From: Pirellulaceae bacterium
GTDB taxonomy: Bacteria > Planctomycetota > Planctomycetia > Pirellulales > Pirellulaceae
Assembly (NCBI GenBank): GCA_013002105.1
Contig: JABDKS010000559.1
Span: forward strand, 1 to 6,449
Length of the DNA: 6,449 bases
Direction: 5' to 3'
Below, one piece after another: positions 6,101-6,449 of the stretch. Made by a program: the position numbers and the translations under genes. The notes beneath the pieces are model-generated. The model was not told the origin of the DNA. It ran no database searches and saw only the letters and a program-made list of their open reading frames with translations. The first letter of the stretch is position 1, and every line of letters begins with the position of its first letter.

Positions 6101-6449
6101 CTTCGTAAACGGCTGCCGTATCGACCGGCAATGCAGCCAGAACGGAACGCGCCACATCGTCCTGGGAATCGGTACTGCTGAACAGAATTTCGTTCGGCGC
6201 ACCGGTCAAAATATTGACGTACGTCAACGTCACATTCGACGTCGGACCGACCACCGTGATCTGCTCACCCGCAGTCAATTCGGCTCCTGATGGAACCAAT
6301 AACTGCGTTGCCGGCGGAGTGGCCGGGATAAAGGTCGATGGCGGAATAAACTGGAACGGTCGCTCAACCACTTCGATTTGAACCGGATTGGATTGGCCGA
6401 CCGGTATGTCGCCAATCACCGTCACCGCCGAAGCGGCGAACAGACTCAA
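1..6449 (-). CDS. Giant multidomain secreted/surface protein, internal fragment (both ends outside window)
   Basis: One minus-strand frame, with codons at plus positions 3-5 up to 6447-6449, is open for 2,149 codons; positions 1-2 begin another codon (Ala). No in-frame stop was seen on reading every codon, so the gene starts above 6449 and ends below 1. The product is beta-rich and acidic, with no Cys seen, one Trp and about 13 Lys, which suits an exported protein. No signal peptide, membrane span or sorting signal falls in this part. Domain order is: tandem modules of about 100 residues (49-714), GFAERGE-motif region (715-846), another module (855-964), PPC-like domain (1051-1169), parallel beta-helix (1184-1462), split Ig-like domain (1463-1926) and split GEVED domain (1927-end). 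Such chains are known from planctomycete and some cyanobacterial giant proteins (recalled, not searched). An adhesin, matrix or cell-envelope role is inferred; no enzyme active site was recognised. Base and codon use look even throughout, with no sign of frameshift or decay. Confidence 0.93.
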   Translation of the reverse strand, partial: MSLFAASAVTVIGDIPVGQSNPVQIEVVERPFQFIPPSTFIPATPPATQLLVPSGAELTAGEQITVVGPTSNVTLTYVNILTGAPNEILFSSTDSQDDVARSVLAALPVDTAAVYEGNGFITFLNTTNVTLTASASQIAIDNGFSVSENRFFITVANGDNLVDGETLTFTTTSGTSVVTFVDTANPVGPGQVAFQAGDTVATIATRLQAVLGDDLQAIRQGNDILVIASSVTTDVAGTNIAFGQVASQLIDVPSGANLIDGEILRVNTAAGVTDITFIDSANAGPAGTVNFQAGDSAAVIRGRLATALGGVTFSTAGGLKVYGATNATALNNTSQINTSFVNGQQVTMPDAAQMVSGESINIDVGGTITTITFVDTATGAANEVVYGPTDTGGQIAANLLGVLDPSLDAAIAGATVFFTADSVAHNLGASAITVTAGTYNDTLVNLNIPDALDLRNGEQINVFGNSFETITFILRGSTVPDTGSIQVYYDPTDLAADLYQQIIDGLQANYQVYVDPNGDGINIVDPGTVAFNGVDPIATEIRSRDVSEIAIPITIPNGAEITSGETLVITQKDDVAGTNATTFTLIDQNFATGAINELTYDPNDTADQVTLDLLRQLPRSLQAFLVNTREIYLLNASSVTTQTGSLIVSFESIPTATPILVDSTMTTQQVTERLQFSFAEGFGRVAALDGVSTATPDNFKVYGTDRIRLFNATPVDAGAFGTSSVSIISGGAITTTPVPGDEFGEDQPGAIATSQIRTAGAQNNEVEGVYIDDIIIGFAERGEMVINAPFNNTDFVFNPETLPDTHPLAIQPERQNETLLGGYSLEIRTADDYGVEEDYDPINLVLSEQLSSGRSFDTNDRLVDGAVTLIVPSPNDLLDGDIFTLDDGDRMLTFEFDNILDGNITIGNVRIPFNTANSDPAFLSKSVRDAINSPQVQGVLDITAATSDSFEIATPSGNRVELFGDAITVNHSGGRFLKVDLVAEETFQGRETSKQIPQVDHTTETTFDTSFGDELARSAVTQFFDGSVDTLVAVGKIGDAVNTGADLQDGAIILPSLPEEDFDSVRIYLEMGQTVDIDVDTVGFSKATEKLELPVITVFEQNRFGAYTPPNILGQSSLFAPQLAPGEVIPGAFLQFTAPTDGYYDVMVSSDALFGGIGDIGEYQLTIRPNAAASAAVPDRDVLMVDYQFGQSDANRVSPQGQIIISSNFISDSAQFGIAATNAPRGATVVNPAGAPDSLPRPGTPALLRNQNSDGIIPGVVISNNVVVASGSAAILFSGDTSADGEVLAPTLFGRIVNNTVVGQGVADGIRISGSASPTILNNIVAFFDQGITTTSDQVGEVIVGRNAYQNNNTDSTLGLSTSSVVIPQEVDLFEDPARRVYIPAAGSDVIDSSFASLPDRDEFFETVKEPVGISRSPIIAPKFDAYGQARVDDPNVATPGGVGVNVFIDRGAIDRADDERPVAVLTGPQDAIGLTVDGGDQDVDQSFVRLSEGIVEFFDVQLIDTAGTGLDPLTITSRNVILTENGRQLIPGVDYIFGYSTNSRTIRLTPLTGLWRSDSVYEITLNNRPRVEVTLPTGDKISDGDQVIVIEGDGTQTAFEFDSGFSLVVPQTTTLNFSGTNANVQDEQTLVIDAPNGESRTLEIDNDNFISVGNTNIIVDVNNAGTVLAVRDAFLAALNSVDPVLGPLTVAEALGLQPAAVGASQLQLGSIAGHVVTSNVTSVAVSGIDSGVQDGDTFTYTTATDTVTFELTTDALVGDPSFIPVMISRTDTPDQIAQAIATEVANANLGLGTAQAIGNGTVLVGGVVGDTLTLGQANLQLLGSPGVTAGAFIVPFLPTPQFTSALSATALQAAIRNSTAGVEVFSPGAGTLLISGAQLVQGTFNGSVPSSIGVLLPAVADLAGNPVRETRITEETRFTIIMPDVVFDYSDAPASYGTLDADNGARHTVADARLPRLGTYLDTETDGRPFPGSDDAPLSLTATETGVVFTTLFPGSDIVSIVVNANTPSGGETVTLTVDGVITRFELVLSTSNPGAGNVPVTFVPGDTPGDIATKLSQAIRGRIEQIDESVIMTLDATNGVVTLEAIDDEDGIAIGTFVSSGISYQVFTVPGTPSVNVMGSDVLGFLNPLDPAGSAMAVTVAGSGLLD
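186..521 (-). repeat. Module-like insertion (about 112 residues) inside the GEVED domain
   Basis: Residues 1977-2088. SLTATETGVVFTTLFPG leads to VSIVVNANTPSGGETVTLTV, I-T-R-F-E-L-V-L, a NPGAGNVPVTF loop-strand, GDTPGDIATKLSQAIRG and the closing strands VIMTLDA / VVTLEA. The opening with GGET, the T-x-F-E-L strand, the G-D-T-P helix and the closing strand place it with the repeat modules described above. Its length is that of a single unit. Confidence 0.6.
522..671 (-). other. GEVED domain, first part (interrupted)
   Basis: Residues 1927-1976. It contains VFDYSDAPASYGTL, DNGARHT, P-R-L-G-T-Y-L-D-T-E-T-D-G-R-P and a terminal GSDD. This D-Y-x-D-A-P ... Y-G-T ... A-R-H ... L-G ... D-x-E-x-D-G pattern is the opening of GEVED-type repeats of bacterial surface proteins. 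In the usual form GxDD is followed at once by an acidic DDEDG motif; here that motif is at 185-171, with about 112 residues between. Confidence 0.7.
672..752 (-). other. Ig-like domain, last part
   Basis: Residues 1900-1926: VADLAGNPVRETRITEETRFTI followed by a short linker. D-L-A-G-N-P plus a terminal T-x-F-x-I strand is the standard end of the Ig-like domain whose first part lies at 2063-1746. It directly abuts the GEVED domain, as expected if the two ends belong to one domain. Confidence 0.55.
753..1745 (-). repeat. Module-like insertion (about 331 residues) inside the Ig-like domain
   Basis: Residues 1569-1899. First part (1745-1293): VEVTLPTGDKISDGDQVIVI, T-A-F-E-F-D, a second strand set VQDEQTLVIDAP, a helix VLAVRDAFLAALNS and a Leu/Ala-rich tail. 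Second part (1292-753): VTSVAVSGIDSGVQDGDTFTY, T-V-T-F-E-L, helix DTPDQIAQAIATEV, VLVGG, then a further half-unit with LSATALQAAIRNS and TLLISGAQL. The DGD/DGE turn, T-x-F-E-F/L strand, D-T helix and closing hydrophobic strand are those of the N-terminal array. Two or three units seem to be present; internal boundaries are uncertain. Confidence 0.55.
1746..2063 (-). other. Ig-like domain, first part (interrupted)
   Basis: Residues 1463-1568. VAVLTGPQD is followed by FVRLSEGIVEFFDVQLID, GTGLDPLTITSRNVILTENG, LIPGVDYIFGYS, TIRLTPLTGLW and SVYEITLNN. This is the order of a bacterial Ig-like domain with a 'NG-x-x-L-x-x-G-x-D-Y-x-F-x-Y' centre and a 'Y-x-I-x-L' late strand. In the family the Y-x-I-x-L strand is normally followed shortly by a D-x-A-G-N motif. 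Here that motif only appears at 746-730, about 330 residues later. Confidence 0.6.
2064..2900 (-). other. Right-handed parallel beta-helix segment with GAID-type end
   Basis: Residues 1184-1462. Short Asn-rich turns recur about every 20-40 residues: IIISSNFISDSAQFGI, VVISNNVVV, GRIVNNTVVGQGVADGIRIS, TILNNIVAFFDQGIT and VIVGRNAYQNNN. Stacked N-N-x-V/I turns are typical of parallel beta-helices of the NosD/pectate-lyase-like group. The C-terminal part then has a D-P-A-R-R-V-Y-I-P-A-A-G-S-D-V-I-D-S segment, a PDRDEF stretch, FDAYGQARVDDP and VFIDRGAIDRAD, the usual closing signature of beta-helix surface proteins. No catalytic Asp/Lys/Arg set of a polysaccharide lyase is evident, so a structural or binding role is more likely. 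Length is enough for roughly eight to ten coils. Confidence 0.7.
2943..3299 (-). other. PPC-like (pre-peptidase C-terminal type) beta domain
   Basis: Residues 1051-1169. The pattern is D-F-D-S-V-R-I-Y-L-x-x-G-Q-T-V-D-I-D-V-D-T, then a long loop with LPVITVFEQN, FLQFTAPTDGYYDVMVSS and the final strand GEYQLTI. This is the usual order of bacterial PPC-like domains: an aromatic strand with GQ, an IDVDT strand, a TAPxDGxYxVxVSS strand and a GxYxLxI strand. Such domains are common accessory units of secreted proteases and giant exoproteins and are not catalytic. Assignment rests on these motifs only. Confidence 0.65.
3558..3887 (-). repeat. Further module of the DGD/DGE type between GFAERGE region and PPC domain
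   Basis: Residues 855-964. SFDTNDRL leads into VTLIVPSPNDLLDGDIFTL, then R-M-L-T-F-E-F-D, a GNVRIPF strand, FLSKSVRDAINSP and the closing pair LDITAAT / SFEIATPSGNRVELFG. The order (P-x-x-x-L-x-DGD turn, TFEF strand, helix ending AIN, closing strand) parallels the N-terminal array. It is separate from the array and has a clearer TFEFD strand. The DNA between it and the PPC domain (3557-3300) encodes a polar linker of about 86 residues with no recognised motif. Confidence 0.55.
3912..4307 (-). other. Region with GVYIDDIIIGFAERGE motif
   Basis: Residues 715-846. A beta-rich opening (SSVSIISGG) and an acidic loop lead to GVYIDDIIIGFAERGEMV, then an Asn/Phe-rich segment and GGYSLEIRTADDYGV. I recall this GFAERGE ... 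Y(S/Q)LEIR ... YG signature from giant planctomycete and cyanobacterial proteins, where it precedes a beta-helix. It looks like a carbohydrate-binding-like beta-sandwich (VYIDDIxI followed by a terminal LEIR strand), but that is inference. No catalytic residues are apparent. Confidence 0.55.
4308..4535 (-). repeat. Truncated seventh module
   Basis: Residues 639-714, about 76 residues. It lacks the opening P-G-x-x-x-GE turn, but keeps a central strand (SLIVSFESI), a T-M-T-T-Q-Q-V-helix segment and a closing FKVYGTDRIRLFNATP that matches the end of module 3. It is either a unit that has lost its first two strands or the start of the following domain grown from an old module. It marks the end of the tandem array. 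Confidence 0.5.
4536..4805 (-). repeat. Array module 6
   Basis: Residues 549-638. It opens with IPITIPNGAEITSGETLVIT, then a short DDVAGTN loop, A-T-T-F-T-L-I-D, TGAINELTYDPNDTADQV, a helix ending LLRQLP and the closing strand IYLLNASS. The start is less sharply set than in the other units because the boundary with module 5 is a short Arg/Asp-containing linker. Confidence 0.65.
4806..5117 (-). repeat. Array module 5, with an acidic DxNxDG loop
   Basis: Residues 445-548. It opens with LNIPDALDLRNGEQINVFG, then E-T-I-T-F-I, VYYDPTDLAADLYQQIIDGL and the closing region YQVYVDPNGDGINIVDP. The closing part contains D-P-N-G-D-G-I-N-I-V-D (4907-4875), which resembles a calcium-binding loop of the DxNxDG type. 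The other units lack it. The unit is slightly longer than its neighbours for this reason. Confidence 0.65.
5118..5414 (-). repeat. Array module 4
   Basis: Residues 346-444. It opens with VTMPDAAQMVSGESINIDV, then T-T-I-T-F-V-D-T-A-T-G-A-A-N-E and VVYGPTDTGGQIAANLLGVL, and closes with ATVFFTADS. The (Y)xPTD/(Y)DPND pattern before the helix is shared with modules 5 and 6 (YDPTD and YDPND). Confidence 0.7.
5415..5705 (-). repeat. Array module 3
   Basis: Residues 249-345. It opens with LIDVPSGANLIDGEILRV, then D-I-T-F-I-D-S, an AGPAG loop, VNFQAGDSAAVIRGRLATAL and the closing strand LKVYGATNA. The opening PSGAxL is shared with module 1 and the middle with module 2. The closing KVYG strand recurs in the truncated seventh unit. 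Confidence 0.7.
5706..6002 (-). repeat. Array module 2
   Basis: Residues 150-248. It opens with FFITVANGDNLVDGETLTF, continues with S-V-V-T-F-V-D-T, a PVGPGQ loop, then FQAGDTVATIATRLQAVLG and the closing strand DILVIASS. It is closest to the next unit, which carries FQAGDS followed by an equivalent helix ending in ALG. This suggests the pair arose by a later duplication than the rest of the array. A T7 tract on the coding strand lies at its very start. Confidence 0.7.
6003..6305 (-). repeat. Array module 1
   Basis: Residues 49-149. It opens with LLVPSGAELTAGEQITVVG, continues with a V-T-L-T-Y-V strand, a TGAPNE loop, a helix-like stretch S-Q-D-D-V-A-R-S-V-L-A-A-L, and closes with GFITFLNTTN. 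It follows a Pro-rich linker (6306-6449, containing FIPPSTFIPATPP) that may separate the array from whatever precedes it. The TGAPNE loop and following helix match module 4 (TGAANE) and module 6 (TGAINE). Confidence 0.7.

Larger units (their letters stand above)
4308..6305 (-). repeat. Tandem array of six ~100-residue beta-rich modules plus a truncated seventh
   Basis: Residues 49-714 hold a divergent protein-level tandem repeat. Approximate units are 6305-6003, 6002-5706, 5705-5415, 5414-5118, 5117-4806, 4805-4536 and a short one at 4535-4308. Each full unit opens with a strand of the type (I/V)xxPxGAxLxxGE, then a hydrophobic strand, a T-x-T-F-hydrophobic strand, a loop often containing TGAxNE or AGPAG, a (D/N)(T/S)-capped helix-like stretch ending in L, and a closing strand such as KVYGA, ILVIASS or IYLLNAS. 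The Gly of the GE turn falls at 6269, 5960, 5669, 5381, 5081 and 4760, giving spacings of 103, 97, 96, 100 and 107 residues. Units 2 and 3 are the most alike, sharing FQAGD followed by a similar helix. I do not recognise a named family. A beta-sandwich or repeated surface stalk is inferred. DNA identity between units is low, so this is an old duplication. Confidence 0.8.

Noticed and set aside
1..6449. Promoter, terminator, RNA gene, CRISPR array or insertion sequence
   Set aside because: The coding frame covers the entire window, and no direct-repeat/spacer pattern, inverted-repeat ends, or tRNA/rRNA-like sequence was seen.

Overview
The whole window lies inside one very large protein-coding gene on the minus strand. 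Reading from position 6449 down to 3, one frame runs for 2,149 codons with no stop, and both ends of the gene lie outside the window. No start codon, ribosome binding site, promoter, terminator, RNA gene, mobile element or intergenic space is visible. The long open frames on the plus strand are shadows of this gene.

The encoded segment looks like part of a giant secreted or cell-surface, adhesin-like protein. It is rich in Thr, Val, Asp, Gly, Asn and Ala and is acidic. By eye it has no cysteine, a single tryptophan and only about a dozen lysines. Domain style (beta-strand modules, parallel beta-helix, PPC-like domain, DLAGN-type Ig-like domain, DYxDAP/DDEDG 'GEVED' domain) and moderate GC suggest a planctomycete of the Rhodopirellula/Blastopirellula type. 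That assignment is inference; other marine bacteria with giant exoproteins are possible.

Layout in translation order (residue 1 = codon at 6447-6449): a Pro-rich linker (1-48); six tandem beta-rich modules of about 100 residues plus a truncated seventh (49-714); a region with a GVYIDDIIIGFAERGE motif (715-846); another module of the same general kind (855-964); a linker of about 86 residues; a PPC-like beta domain (1051-1169); a parallel beta-helix segment ending in a GAID-type motif (1184-1462); an Ig-like domain split into two parts (1463-1568 and 1900-1926) by about 331 residues of module-like sequence; and a GEVED domain split into two parts (1927-1976 and 2089 to the window edge) by about 112 residues of module-like sequence.

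The most interesting point is modular. A repeated unit of about 100 residues, built around a '(D/S/A)GE or DGD' turn, a T-x-T-F strand, a (D/N)(T/S) helix start and a closing hydrophobic strand, forms a tandem array. It also appears to sit inside two otherwise recognisable host domains, interrupting their characteristic motifs. This looks like a mobile-within-protein or expandable module, and the repeat itself is one I cannot assign to a named family. All functional statements (adhesion, matrix or surface role) are inference from domain type.
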